Below, piece after piece: positions 17,014-25,353 of a DNA stretch of 44,175 nt. A program made the position numbers and the translations under genes. Origin of the DNA: Syntrophobacteraceae bacterium (lineage in GTDB: Bacteria; Desulfobacterota; Syntrophobacteria; Syntrophobacterales; Syntrophobacteraceae); the NCBI GenBank assembly GCA_025454175.1, contig JALOOX010000025.1:1-44175 (forward strand), written 5' to 3'. Position 1 is the stretch's first letter; each line of letters begins with the position of its first letter. The notes beneath the pieces are model-generated. The model was not told the DNA's origin and did not search any database. It saw only the letters and a program-made list of their open reading frames with translations.

Positions 17014-18856
17014 CTCCGAGCCGGATGAATTTGCAGGCCACCCCCGCGTCGGCCATGGCCAGAGCCACCCGCGCCCCCAGTCCCGTGTCCACGTGGTGGT
17101 CCTCCACCGTCACCAGCAGCCCGGTGCGCGACGCCTCGAGAATGGCATCCAGGTCGATGGGCTTGATGGATGCGAAGTTGAGGACGGACAACCGAAGTCC
17201 ATGTTTCTCGGCAAGGTCCTTTTGAGCCTTGACCGCCTCGATGAGGGTGGTCCCATGGGACAGAATGGCGCCATCCTCGCCTTTCCTGACCCAGTCCGCC
17301 CTGCCCGGCTCGAACCGATAGGCGCCGCCGAAGAGAGGCGATCCCACTTCATCGGTGATGACCGGAAGCTTCGATCGCCCCATGGCTAAAAAGAAGTTAC
17401 CGCGATGCGCGGCGACGTAGCGCACGATCCGGTCGGTCTGGTTCGGATCCGCGGGCACGAAGATGGAAAAACCGTAGATGTTCTGCATGAGCCCGATGTA
17501 GTCGATGCACTGGTGGGTCTGGCCGTCCTCGCCCACGTCCAGCCCGCAGTGGGTGCTCACGACTTTGAGATGCGTCTGGTTGATGTCGTTCAACCGATGC
17601 TGATTGTAGGTCTCGCAGGCGGCAAAGACCCCGAAGGTGCTGAAGAAGGCGATGCAGCCCTCGCGGCTGGCCGCCCCCGCCACGGTGGCCGCATGGTGCT
17701 CCTGGATGCCGCACTCGAAGAACGCCTTTTCACTGAGGCGGTGGAAGCCCTCCATCTTGACGGACCCCTCGAGGTCGCAGCTGAAGCCGAGGACCCTCGG
17801 AACATCCTCCATGTTGTTGTGGCGGGCCAGGTCTTCCAGGGCAGCTCCATAGGCCGAACGATTGTCTGTCTTGACGTCGACTCCATAGGTGATGGGCTCG
17901 CCGGGGTCGATGTTGGGATAGGCCGCCTCCAGGCAGGACGGTTCCTGGAAAACATAGAGGCTCGCCCGCTTCTGGCGGAGCATGGGCAGAGGGTTTTCCA
18001 GCCCCAGCTCATCGAAGGCCGCCGCGGCTTCGTCGTCGGTCAGCACCGAGCCGTGATATTTCGCCTTGTTCTCCATGAAGGAGATTCCTTTGCCCATGAC
18101 GGTCCGGGCGACGATCACCGAAGGGTATCGAGGATCGTCCACGTCGCCGCGGTGGATGCGCCTCAATGCCTGGAATATGGCTTCGAAGTCATGGCCGTCC
18201 TCGAGGTAGAGCGTATTCCACATAGCCGCCACATAGTCCGCCCGGATGGCCTGCGGCATGACCTGATTCGTGCCGCCGCCGATCTGGAGATGGTTGCGGT
18301 CCACGATGCCGAAGAGATTGCCGAGCTCATACTTGACGGCAAAGCGGCGGGCCTCGGAGATCTGGCCCTTTTGCTGCTCTCCGTCTCCCATGAGCACCGC
18401 CACGCGCGCGGGATTGCGCTTGAGCTTCAGGGCGAGGGCCATGCCGGCTCCCGCCGAAAGGCCTTGCCCCAGGTTCCCCGTATTCCACTCGACCCCCGGC
18501 ACGCAGCACTCGACGTGGCCCGCAAAGCTGGACCCGGCATGGCGGAATTCGACGATCATCCTGTCTTCCTGGATGTACCCGAATTCGCTGAGAACACTGT
18601 AGATGCAGGGACTGATGTGACCCATGCTGGCCACGAGGCGGTCCCGCTCCGGCCAGCAGTGATCGCCGGGCTGGTGCCTGAGGGTGCTGTAGAGCATGAG
18701 GACCAGGTGCAGTGAAGACATGGAGCCCCCGGGATGGCCGCTTCCGGCAACGGTGGTGCTGGCGATGATGCGGCGCATGCAGCGAAGCCACATCTCCTGG
18801 AGGGCTTCCTTCTGCTCTTCGGTCAGGGTACCTTGCTCAAAGCTGATGTGAAACAT
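16907..18856 (-). CDS. Transketolase
   Basis: Full-length 649-residue thiamin-diphosphate enzyme that transfers two-carbon ketol units between sugar phosphates. The ThDP domain has GSGHPGGS (residues 38-45) and the GDGE...N motif (157-160, Asn189). The pyrimidine domain has ECGIQEHHA and FSTFGVFAAC, and a transketolase C-terminal domain follows. The start at 18856 lies 12 bases after GGGAGGAG, which is slightly long spacing; the longer frame to 19132 is antisense-like noise over the Mrp gene. It sits 23 bases downstream of the Mrp ATPase gene and is probably co-transcribed. The sequence differs from classical TktA (shorter loops), so a specialised ketose donor cannot be excluded. Its 3' end overlaps the convergent phospholipase-like gene by 107 bases. 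Confidence 0.9.
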   Translation of the reverse strand: MFHISFEQGTLTEEQKEALQEMWLRCMRRIIASTTVAGSGHPGGSMSSLHLVLMLYSTLRHQPGDHCWPERDRLVASMGHISPCIYSVLSEFGYIQEDRMIVEFRHAGSSFAGHVECCVPGVEWNTGNLGQGLSAGAGMALALKLKRNPARVAVLMGDGEQQKGQISEARRFAVKYELGNLFGIVDRNHLQIGGGTNQVMPQAIRADYVAAMWNTLYLEDGHDFEAIFQALRRIHRGDVDDPRYPSVIVARTVMGKGISFMENKAKYHGSVLTDDEAAAAFDELGLENPLPMLRQKRASLYVFQEPSCLEAAYPNIDPGEPITYGVDVKTDNRSAYGAALEDLARHNNMEDVPRVLGFSCDLEGSVKMEGFHRLSEKAFFECGIQEHHAATVAGAASREGCIAFFSTFGVFAACETYNQHRLNDINQTHLKVVSTHCGLDVGEDGQTHQCIDYIGLMQNIYGFSIFVPADPNQTDRIVRYVAAHRGNFFLAMGRSKLPVITDEVGSPLFGGAYRFEPGRADWVRKGEDGAILSHGTTLIEAVKAQKDLAEKHGLRLSVLNFASIKPIDLDAILEASRTGLLVTVEDHHVDTGLGARVALAMADAGVACKFIRLGVKYYGLSGKPSDLYRLEGIDAAGIARTILEAKGMP

Positions 18857-18879
18857 GCTGGGGACGCGCTCCTCCCTGG

Positions 18880-19770
18880 TCAGTGGATGGTTTTGTCCTG
18901 TGAGGGCCGGTCGTCGGAAGACTCCCTGAGCCGCTCCAGGACCCGGTCGGTGAAGTGCTCGACGGCCTGCTTGAATGCCGTGTCGCCTTCGATCTCCAGA
19001 ACCGGCGTGCCCTCGTCTCCCCCCTCGACCACGGCGGGGTCGAACGGGAGCTCGCCAAGGTAGAAGAGCTTCATGCGCTCGGCCGTTCTCTTGCCTCCGC
19101 CGGTTCGAAATATGGGGATGAACTGCTGGCAATGCGGGCAGTAAAGCCCCGACATGTTCTCGACCAGGCCGGCAATCTCGAGGCTCACCTTCCTGCAGAA
19201 ATTGATGGACTTCCTCACGTCGGAGAGGGCCACCTCCTGGGGGGTCGTGACGATGACGGCCATGGCGTCGGGGATCAACCGGGCGATGCTCAGCGGCTCA
19301 TCGCCGGTGCCGGGCGGGCAGTCGACCACCAGGAAATCCAAATCCCCCCACTGACATTCGGCCAGGAACTGGGTGATCACGCCGTGCTTGAGGGGGCCTC
19401 GCCAGATGACGGCCGTGTCCGCGTCCTCGAGCATGGACTCGATGGAGACCACCTTCAGATTGGGACGATACTGGTGGGGAACGATCTGCTGGTCGGTGGT
19501 GACGTTGAGGACCCCATGAAGCCCGAGCATCTTGGGGATACTGGGGCCGTGCAGATCAATATCGAGCAGGCCGACCTTGTAGCCCTTCCGGGCGAGGGAG
19601 AGCGACAGGTAAGTCGCCACGCTGCTTTTTCCAACGCCGCCCTTGCCGCTCATGACGATCAGTTTATTCTTGATCCTCGCCAGTTTGCACTGGACGGATT
19701 CTTCCTTGGACATCTTTTCCTTGCCGGGACAGGTTTCACAGGACTTGGGATCGCAGGACTTGGGCTTCAT
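18880..19770 (-). CDS. mrp: Mrp/NBP35-family P-loop ATPase (Fe-S cluster carrier)
   Basis: 296-residue cytoplasmic ATPase of the Mrp/ApbC/NBP35 group, which binds and transfers Fe-S clusters to target proteins. It has a deviant Walker A GKGGVGKS (42-49), DIDLHGPSIPK (71-80), DCPPGTGDEP (150-159) and the cluster-binding pair CPHC (Cys211, Cys214). The N terminus is cysteine-rich (CDPKSCETC, residues 6-14), as in NBP35-type proteins, and may hold a second cluster. The start at 19770 follows AGGAG by 7 bases; a longer frame to 19857 covers the promoter. It is the first gene of a two-gene unit with transketolase. The many Fe-S proteins encoded in this window fit such a maturation factor. Confidence 0.92.
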   Translation of the reverse strand: MKPKSCDPKSCETCPGKEKMSKEESVQCKLARIKNKLIVMSGKGGVGKSSVATYLSLSLARKGYKVGLLDIDLHGPSIPKMLGLHGVLNVTTDQQIVPHQYRPNLKVVSIESMLEDADTAVIWRGPLKHGVITQFLAECQWGDLDFLVVDCPPGTGDEPLSIARLIPDAMAVIVTTPQEVALSDVRKSINFCRKVSLEIAGLVENMSGLYCPHCQQFIPIFRTGGGKRTAERMKLFYLGELPFDPAVVEGGDEGTPVLEIEGDTAFKQAVEHFTDRVLERLRESSDDRPSQDKTIH

Positions 19771-19828
19771 CAGTTTGCTCCTAGGATTGAACTCGCAACC
19801 TTCGTTTTTCCTCTTTCGAGGCTCGGCT

Positions 19829-19857
19829 ACCTTAAAGAGTATCTTATTCCTTGTCAA
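19829..19857 (-). promoter_or_regulatory. Candidate sigma70-type promoter for mrp-transketolase
   Basis: Read on the minus strand: TTGACA (6/6) at 19857-19852, a 17-base spacer, then TAAGGT (3/6). It lies about 60 bases before the mrp start codon. The -10 match is weak. Confidence 0.4.
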
Positions 19858-20059
19858 CTTCTTGGGAATCAGCGATTAATCTCATCTCGCAGAGTGCAGC
19901 CCGGGCGGCATGCCCACTTCTCGAAGCCTCACGCTTCCAACGGAAGGCCACATGCCGCCCGTTCAATCCGCACAGCCTGCATGAATCAATATATGTGCTT
20001 TCAAACCACAGGGCAGCTGTTGAGACGACACTTTGCCTCGAAATAAGGGAGTCTTAAGC

Positions 20060-20482
20060 ATGGAGCAGGATCTCCAGGATTTGATCGAAAAAACCAAAAA
20101 GACGGCCCAGCGGCTTTTTTCCGGTCCAGTGCCCATCGAAGTCCCCTACAAGCTGTGGAAGTCCTTCGATCCGGACCTGGCCAGGGATCTTTCCCTGTTC
20201 ATCACCGGCAAGTTCTATTCGAGGGAAATACTGCCGCTTCCCGAACGCCAGATGATCGCCGTGGCCGCGCTGGCCGCGCTCCAGAAGACCGAGGAGCTCA
20301 AGGTCCACATCCATGGGGCGCTGAATGTCGGGGTCCCCCCGGCAAAGCTGGCGGAGACCGTTTTTCAGATCGGGATCTACTCGGGATTTCCGGCGGTCAA
20401 CGCAGCTTTGGCCGCCCTGAAGGAGGTCCTGGTGAGCCGCGGGCAGTGGCCCATCGCCGAGGAGCCTCAGCCCAAGGCATGA
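20060..20482 (+). CDS. Carboxymuconolactone decarboxylase (CMD) family protein
   Basis: 140-residue CMD/AhpD-like protein, a paralogue of the one at 277-780. It shares [12 protein letters not shown] and an IYSGFPAVNAAL segment, and unlike the first copy it ends at a normal family length. ERQMIAVAALAAL is the conserved helix preceding the His motif. No AhpD CxxC pair is present. The start at 20060 follows GGGAG by 9 bases; an ATG 27 bases earlier is possible. The substrate is unknown. It stands alone, with about 170 bases to the next gene. Two unlinked copies in 20 kb suggest an ancient duplication or separate acquisition. Confidence 0.85.
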   Translation: MEQDLQDLIEKTKKTAQRLFSGPVPIEVPYKLWKSFDPDLARDLSLFITGKFYSREILPLPERQMIAVAALAALQKTEELKVHIHGALNVGVPPAKLAETVFQIGIYSGFPAVNAALAALKEVLVSRGQWPIAEEPQPKA

Positions 20483-20651
20483 GGCCGCCCCCTCCGGGAC
20501 AAACCTCACGGGGTCGTGCCTCATGGACCCTGGTCTTCCCCCTTCCGCTTGCGGACCGTGGCCGGGATAATTATGGGGAAGAAGACATGGTCAACGCTTC
20601 GAGCCCATGCCGTAACGTCGACTGACCAATATGGTTGGAGGTGATCCTTTC

Positions 20652-20855
20652 ATGCCGATCTTCGAGTATCGCTGCAGAAAATGCGACCACTGCTTCGAGG
20701 TCCTGATACGAAATTCAGCCGAGGAATCCACACTGCAATGCCCCAGGTGTGAAGGCGGCGAGCCCGAGAAACTGCTTTCAACATTTGCACGGAGCTGCTC
20801 CTCCAAGGAGACCTTGTCGTCGAACTGCCGACCGTCGTCGGGGGGATTCAGCTGA
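20652..20855 (+). CDS. FmdB-like zinc-ribbon small protein
   Basis: 67-residue protein beginning MPIFEYRCRKC, the hallmark of FmdB-family zinc ribbons. Two CxxC knuckles, Cys8/Cys11 and Cys30/Cys33, would bind one zinc. The C-terminal third is Ser-rich and unstructured, as in relatives. A strong GGAGGTGAT lies 6 bases before the ATG. FmdB was named for a regulatory gene of formamide use, but most members have no tested role. It lies between the CMD gene and a metal exporter; co-regulation with the exporter is possible. Confidence 0.88.
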   Translation: MPIFEYRCRKCDHCFEVLIRNSAEESTLQCPRCEGGEPEKLLSTFARSCSSKETLSSNCRPSSGGFS

Positions 20856-20978
20856 GCTTAGCCTTGGCCCGGTCGGAGACCGGGGCCTGTTGATTCGAGG
20901 GCATCCGTTGACAGGGTCATGCGTCCCCGCATGACCAAAAGGCGGATTCGTGGCCATGAACGACGGAGAGACAACTGC

Positions 20979-21935
20979 ATGCACATCCACAGCCTGGACA
21001 GGTGGGAGCATTCTCACGATTTTTCGCTGATTCACCTCAAGGGTGAAAGACGCACGACGCAGGTGCTGGTGATCACCGCCGTCACCATGATCATCGAGAT
21101 CGCGGCGGGGCAGGTTTACGGGTCCATGGCCCTGCTGGCGGATGGCTGGCACATGGGGACCCACGTGGCGGCTTTCGGAATATCGGTGTTCGCCTATCAT
21201 TATGCCAGGCGGCATGCGCGCAATCCCCGATTCAGCTTTGGCACGGGAAAGGTGAGCGTGCTCGGCGGGTTTGCCAGTGCCGTGGGTCTGGCCGTCGTGG
21301 CCCTGATGATGGCCATGGAATCCGTGGCACGCTTCTTCGATCAGCGGGAAATCCATTACAACGAGGCCATCGTCGTTGCGGTGCTCGGGCTGGCCGTGAA
21401 TCTTGCCTGCGCCGCCCTGCTGCAGGCTCACCACTTTCACGACGACACCGACGACGACCGGCACGAGACTCACCAGCACCACGACCACAACCTCAGGGCT
21501 GCTTACCTGCACGTTCTGGCCGATGCCCTGACTTCGGTTCTGGCCATCGCGGCGTTACTTTCCGGCAAGGTTCTCGGCTGGCAGCATCTGGATCCTCTCA
21601 TGGGGATCGTCGGAGCCGTGGTCATCACGCGCTGGTCCTGGCACCTCCTCAAGGAGACCAGCTCCATCCTGCTGGACAGTTCCGGCGACGAGGCGGTGAG
21701 GCAGAACATCAAGGCACGGATCGAAAACGACGCGGACAACCGGGTCGCCGACGTCCATGTCTGGAAGGTGGGGCCGGCGCACTACTCGGCCATGGTGTCC
21801 GTCGTCACCCACTTTCCGAGACACCCGGACCATTATAAGAAACTGATGGATGGAATCGAGAGGCTGCATCACCTGACGGTGGAGGTGAATCCGTGTGAGA
21901 GCGAGCCGTGCATCGTTCCGAAGAAGGGAGCTTAA
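20979..21935 (+). CDS. Cation diffusion facilitator (CDF) metal exporter, DmeF-like
   Basis: 318-residue inner-membrane divalent-metal/proton antiporter. The N terminus MHIHSLDRWEHSHDF followed by IEIAAGQVYGSMALLADGWHMGTH is typical of the DmeF/CzcD branch (cobalt, nickel or zinc export). Six membrane segments are expected; the His/Asp-rich loop between segments 4 and 5 (about residues 150-180, HHFHDDTDDDRHETHQHHDH) and the C-terminal cytoplasmic domain are visible. The second metal-site helix is HVLADALTS. The start at 20979 is 10 bases after GGAGAG and matches family N termini; an in-frame start at 20919 adds 20 non-homologous residues. A 31-codon membrane peptide gene follows after 2 bases. 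Confidence 0.92.
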   Translation: MHIHSLDRWEHSHDFSLIHLKGERRTTQVLVITAVTMIIEIAAGQVYGSMALLADGWHMGTHVAAFGISVFAYHYARRHARNPRFSFGTGKVSVLGGFASAVGLAVVALMMAMESVARFFDQREIHYNEAIVVAVLGLAVNLACAALLQAHHFHDDTDDDRHETHQHHDHNLRAAYLHVLADALTSVLAIAALLSGKVLGWQHLDPLMGIVGAVVITRWSWHLLKETSSILLDSSGDEAVRQNIKARIENDADNRVADVHVWKVGPAHYSAMVSVVTHFPRHPDHYKKLMDGIERLHHLTVEVNPCESEPCIVPKKGA

Positions 21936-21937
21936 TC

Positions 21938-22033
21938 ATGTTCGGATGGGATCTTTTGATATTCCTTGGCGTGATCGCCGGCTGGGTCGTGCTGAACCGT
22001 TGGATTCTGCCGCGGCTGGGGATTCACACCTGA
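21938..22033 (+). CDS. 31-residue single-pass membrane peptide
   Basis: A very short frame starting 2 bases after the CDF exporter stop, with GGGAG 7 bases before its ATG. The product starts MFGWDLLIFLGVIAGWVVLN and ends with WILPRLGIHT, giving one hydrophobic helix (residues 5-19) followed by a short polar end. The spacing, the strong ribosome site and the membrane character argue for translation coupled to the exporter. It could be a small accessory subunit, but no family was recognised. Confidence 0.6.
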   Translation: MFGWDLLIFLGVIAGWVVLNRWILPRLGIHT

Positions 22034-22185
22034 ATGTCCCCCCAATGTGGGATCGGCGATTCCAGAGCTCGAAAAGACAAGCAGGGACCTCAATCCAATT
22101 GATGGGAGCGGTCCCCCATGCCCCCCTGGGGCACCCTGAGCAATTCAACCCATGAAGACAGTTTCGGTCGCGCGCGCATTTGGAT

Positions 22186-23574
22186 TCATGCTCCGAGGCT
22201 GCTCCGACGACGGCGGGAGCGCCGGCCCAAGATGAGGAGCACCAGGACCACCAACACAAAAAGGCCGCCACAAACCATCCCGACCCATTTCCAGTTGACC
22301 TGGTCGATGCGGACCACCGTCTGCCAGGCTCTCTTGAACCAACCCGCCAACTCGACCGTGTCCCGACTCACCAGGGGCACCGTCCGCCTGGGCTCATCGC
22401 CCAAATAGAAAACCACCTCGCCCAGAACTTGACCGACCTGGACCGGGGCAGTGACCTCCTCGGGCGCACGAACCTCCCACCGCAATAGCTGCTTCTGTGC
22501 CTGGGATATGGTGAAGCTTGGATCCTCCTGGGCATGGAGATCCACCTTATCCTGGAGTCCCTTCCACACCTTGATCGTCTTCACGGGCTGCCCTTCGGGA
22601 AAAGGTCTCACCATCGTGAAGTTCCGAAAACCGTAGTTGAGCAGCTTCAGGGCCTCGCGCTCACGAATGGCCGGCTTCTCGGCACCCATGACAACAGCCA
22701 GCAGCCGCATGCCCTCCCTCTGAGCCGTGGCCGCCAAGTGGTAGCCGCCCGCCTGTACAAATCCCGTTTTGAGCCCATCCACGGTGGAGTCCTTGAGCAG
22801 GAGACGATTTCGATTGTACTGGGTGATCTCGTTGTACGTATACTCCCGCATGGAGTGGAACTTCAGGGTTTCCGGGAACTTCTGCAGGTAAGCCGCATCC
22901 AGCATCGCCATCTCCCGGGCCGTCGTGATCTGCCCGTCGGCGGGCAATCCATGGGGATTGAGGAAAATGCTTTGAGCCATGCCAAGCTCCCGGGCCTTCC
23001 TGTTCATGGCCTCGACGAACGTGTCGAGGCTGCCATGGAGATGCTCCGCCACCACCACGCAGGCATCGTTTCCGGAAACCACGGCGATACCCTTGATCAG
23101 CTCCTCCAGGGGAACCTTGGTCCCCACCCCCACGAACATCTTCGACCCGCCGGTCCGCCATGCCGTTTCGCTGACCCAGGCTTCATCGCTCATGCTGATT
23201 TTGCCCTGCTTCAAGGCGTCGAACACCAGATAAAGCGTGAGCACCTTCGTGAACGACGCCGGTTCGATGAGCTCGTCGGCATTCTGCTCGAAAAGGATCG
23301 CCCCGCTGGCCACGTCCACCAGCACGGCGCTACGAGCCTCAACCTGTCCCGGAGAAAGGTCGGAACTGCCGGGCTTCGGCGCATCCTGCCCGGCCCTTCG
23401 CGAGGGGTCGGAACGTCGAGGCTGTTCAGCGCGGGTGACCTCGGGAGACTTCCTGGACGGTTTCGCTGGCGGCTTCACCGTGGCTGGAGACTCCGCCGCG
23501 GGCAGATCGATGGGCAGGCCCAGCGGCAGCACGAATAAAAAAAGCACGATGAGGAGAGCGTAGTGACGCTTCAT
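22186..23574 (-). CDS. D-alanyl-D-alanine carboxypeptidase (S11, PBP5-like)
   Basis: 462-residue penicillin-binding enzyme that trims the terminal D-Ala of peptidoglycan stem peptides. It has a signal peptide (about 1-27), then a Pro/Lys/Arg-rich linker (about 30-75). Catalytic motifs: SFTK (Ser107, Lys110), SGN (167-169) and KTG (269-271). A C-terminal beta domain (about 330-425) follows. Unlike PBP5, which has an amphipathic tail, this protein ends with a clear membrane helix (about 434-453) and a basic tail (GRRSRRRR). GGGAG lies 5 bases before the ATG. It is about 97 bases downstream of the FTR gene on the same strand. Confidence 0.93.
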   Translation of the reverse strand: MKRHYALLIVLFLFVLPLGLPIDLPAAESPATVKPPAKPSRKSPEVTRAEQPRRSDPSRRAGQDAPKPGSSDLSPGQVEARSAVLVDVASGAILFEQNADELIEPASFTKVLTLYLVFDALKQGKISMSDEAWVSETAWRTGGSKMFVGVGTKVPLEELIKGIAVVSGNDACVVVAEHLHGSLDTFVEAMNRKARELGMAQSIFLNPHGLPADGQITTAREMAMLDAAYLQKFPETLKFHSMREYTYNEITQYNRNRLLLKDSTVDGLKTGFVQAGGYHLAATAQREGMRLLAVVMGAEKPAIREREALKLLNYGFRNFTMVRPFPEGQPVKTIKVWKGLQDKVDLHAQEDPSFTISQAQKQLLRWEVRAPEEVTAPVQVGQVLGEVVFYLGDEPRRTVPLVSRDTVELAGWFKRAWQTVVRIDQVNWKWVGMVCGGLFVLVVLVLLILGRRSRRRRSSLGA

Positions 23575-23670
23575 GGATCTCCCAGGCTTGCGGCCCGGCG
23601 CAATCCCGTCTCCGGTGCGTCGGGCCCATGATGGAAGTGGCGGGGTGCGCCCTGGAGGGATGCACCGAAT

Positions 23671-24009
23671 TCAGAGCTTCCCGAGGGTCTTCTCGACGGG
23701 CCTTCTCTCAGGAACAAAAACATGAGGAATCTTGTCCTCGTTCCATTCCTTCGATACGTAGAGAGCGCAGTAACAGCTGCCGTATTCGTCGACGTCCGGT
23801 CCCCGGTATACACAGGGACAGATGATGTCCTTGTCCCATTCCCTGTCTTCAGAGGCAAGCCGGCAGGGGCAGCACATGTAGCCATACCGCTCCCGATTGG
23901 TGATCAGTCCCTCCAGCAGGGCGATTACCTTTTCCCTGTCCCGGTTGAAAAAGAATCCCCTGGCCTCCTGGCTCTTTTTCAGCATCTCATGGAGCTGCTC
24001 AACGTTCAT
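23671..24009 (-). CDS. Ferredoxin:thioredoxin reductase catalytic subunit-like protein
   Basis: 112 residues carrying the complete FTR-beta cysteine pattern: CPC (47-49), CPC (64-66) and CxC (79-81), with a further Cys46. In plant and cyanobacterial FTR these ligate a [4Fe-4S] cluster next to a redox-active disulfide that reduces thioredoxin using ferredoxin. No variable (alpha) subunit is seen, as is usual in anaerobic bacteria. The start codon overlaps the stop of the upstream glutaredoxin-like gene by 4 bases, so the two are translationally coupled. The inferred role is to use reduced ferredoxin to reduce its glutaredoxin-like partner. It is a normal length for the catalytic subunit. Confidence 0.93.
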   Translation of the reverse strand: MNVEQLHEMLKKSQEARGFFFNRDREKVIALLEGLITNRERYGYMCCPCRLASEDREWDKDIICPCVYRGPDVDEYGSCYCALYVSKEWNEDKIPHVFVPERRPVEKTLGKL

Positions 24010-24263
24010 GACAGATTCAGGGCCTCCTTGATCTCATCGGCGCGGAATCCAACGATGATCTTGTCTCCGATGATGAGCGTCGGAAATGAGCAGTTGGGGT
24101 TGATTTGCTTGATCTCCTCAATGACCTTCTTGCGCTCCTCGCCTTCCAGCTTGTCCACGTCGACGCATTCGTAATCGACCCCGCAGCCACTCAAAAAATC
24201 CTTGGTGTTTCTGCAGTGGACACAAGTGGTCAACGCGAAAAGCTTGATATCACATTCTTTCAT
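24006..24263 (-). CDS. Glutaredoxin-like protein (FTR partner)
   Basis: 85-residue thioredoxin-fold protein with active site CVHC (Cys14, Cys17), cis-Pro in SFPTL and the C-terminal DKIIVGFRADEIKEAL helix typical of glutaredoxin/NrdH-like proteins. GGAGGT lies 5 bases before the ATG. It overlaps the FTR catalytic subunit gene by 4 bases, which strongly suggests that its disulfide is the substrate of that enzyme. A perfect 13-bp palindrome (24289-24301) lies just upstream. The native disulfide target is unknown. Confidence 0.92.
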   Translation of the reverse strand: MKECDIKLFALTTCVHCRNTKDFLSGCGVDYECVDVDKLEGEERKKVIEEIKQINPNCSFPTLIIGDKIIVGFRADEIKEALNLS

Positions 24264-24288
24264 CTGGGACCTCCACTTTGGAATACTT

Positions 24289-24301
24289 TTTCACTGTGAA
24301 A
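24289..24301. promoter_or_regulatory. Perfect 13-bp palindrome upstream of glutaredoxin-FTR
   Basis: TTTCAC-T-GTGAAA lies about 15 bases upstream of the ribosome site of the glutaredoxin gene. The position suits an operator, but the binding protein is unknown. Confidence 0.3.
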
Positions 24302-24335
24302 CTCGCCGCGGTTGAAACACGCTCTGTCACCATTC

Positions 24336-25121
24336 TCACAAAACATCGCGGATGTCTACCCCATCACGAATCCCGAGCCGAGTCAGCGCAAAGTCGTATT
24401 TCACCGGATCTTCCGGACTTATGGCGCGAAATGCGTCGGTGATTTCCAGGGCTGCGCGCAGGTCTGCCTGACGACGCGCGGTGAGATCGAGGGCCCCCGC
24501 AATGCGAAACATGTGGGTGTCCAGTGGAATGAGAAGCCAGGAAGGATCCACGCTTTTCCAGACTCCGAGGTCCACGTCATCTTCCCGAACCATCCAGCGG
24601 AGGAAGAGATGCAGCCTCTTGCACGCGCTCCCCTTGACCGGCCTGGGCAGGAGCATGCCCTCCAGTCCATCCGGGCAGGCACAGCGCAGTCGGTGGGCAA
24701 AGCTCTCGAGGGCGGGAAAAACCGTCGCATCTCCAGGGCGGCAGCCTGCCAGGAAGCAGGCCTCCAGCGATCCGAACCGCAACAACATCTCGCGCATGCC
24801 CCCAAGGAGAGCGGCCAGCTCGGCTCCGGTGGTGAATCGGTGCTTGAAGCTCCTGAAAATGGACTGGATGCGGTCCAGCGAATTATCGAGGAGAAACTGG
24901 CCGGGAGACGGATTCATGCGCTCCAGCACGCAGGATACGCTGGCAAGGATCTGCCGGACCCGCCCGTAGGCCAGGCAGGCGGCAACCAGCCCCACGATCT
25001 CACGATCCATGAGCTCACTGTATCGATGGACGAATTCCAGCGGATCCGGATGGATGCAGTCTTTCCGGTTGTAGCGCCGATAGAGCGCTTCCAGGGATGA
25101 GCGGCTGAAAACGAGCTTCAT
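24336..25121 (-). CDS. TIGR02757 (DUF2400) family protein
   Basis: 261-residue protein of the TIGR02757/DUF2400 family, known mainly from Bacteroidetes and Desulfobacterota. Recognisable segments are the N-terminal LEALYRRYNRKDCIHPDPLEFVHRY, the GLVAACLAYGRVRQI helix, LFLRWMVREDDVDLGVWK and the IPLDTHMFRIA stretch. The latter parts recall helix-hairpin-helix DNA glycosylase-like architecture, and a nucleic-acid role is inferred from that only. There is no membrane segment. The ribosome site is weak (GAGAGAAG). It lies 72 bases upstream of the glutaredoxin-FTR pair on the same strand, but a shared function is not implied. Confidence 0.87.
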   Translation of the reverse strand: MKLVFSRSSLEALYRRYNRKDCIHPDPLEFVHRYSELMDREIVGLVAACLAYGRVRQILASVSCVLERMNPSPGQFLLDNSLDRIQSIFRSFKHRFTTGAELAALLGGMREMLLRFGSLEACFLAGCRPGDATVFPALESFAHRLRCACPDGLEGMLLPRPVKGSACKRLHLFLRWMVREDDVDLGVWKSVDPSWLLIPLDTHMFRIAGALDLTARRQADLRAALEITDAFRAISPEDPVKYDFALTRLGIRDGVDIRDVL

Positions 25122-25353
25122 GCTTCTCTCGCATTCCTCGAATACACGCTTTGCAGTCCTCCGTCGGAAGCTTTCGGCATCGGGCTCCGGCGGGAGGCCC
25201 TTTCATGATCTCCAAAGAATTGATCCAGGTCAATGGATGGGAGTGAAATTCGCGCTAATCTGCTCAATGAAGAGGTTGGACATGGTGGGTGTCGAAGGGG
25301 TCGGCATCGAGCCCCGGGTCCGGACCGGTCATGGCAAGAAAGGGAATCACCCG

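Noticed and set aside
22119..22133. TGCCCC-CCT-GGGGCA hairpin between the membrane peptide and carboxypeptidase genes as a terminator
   Set aside because: Stem is short and no T-tract follows on either strand.
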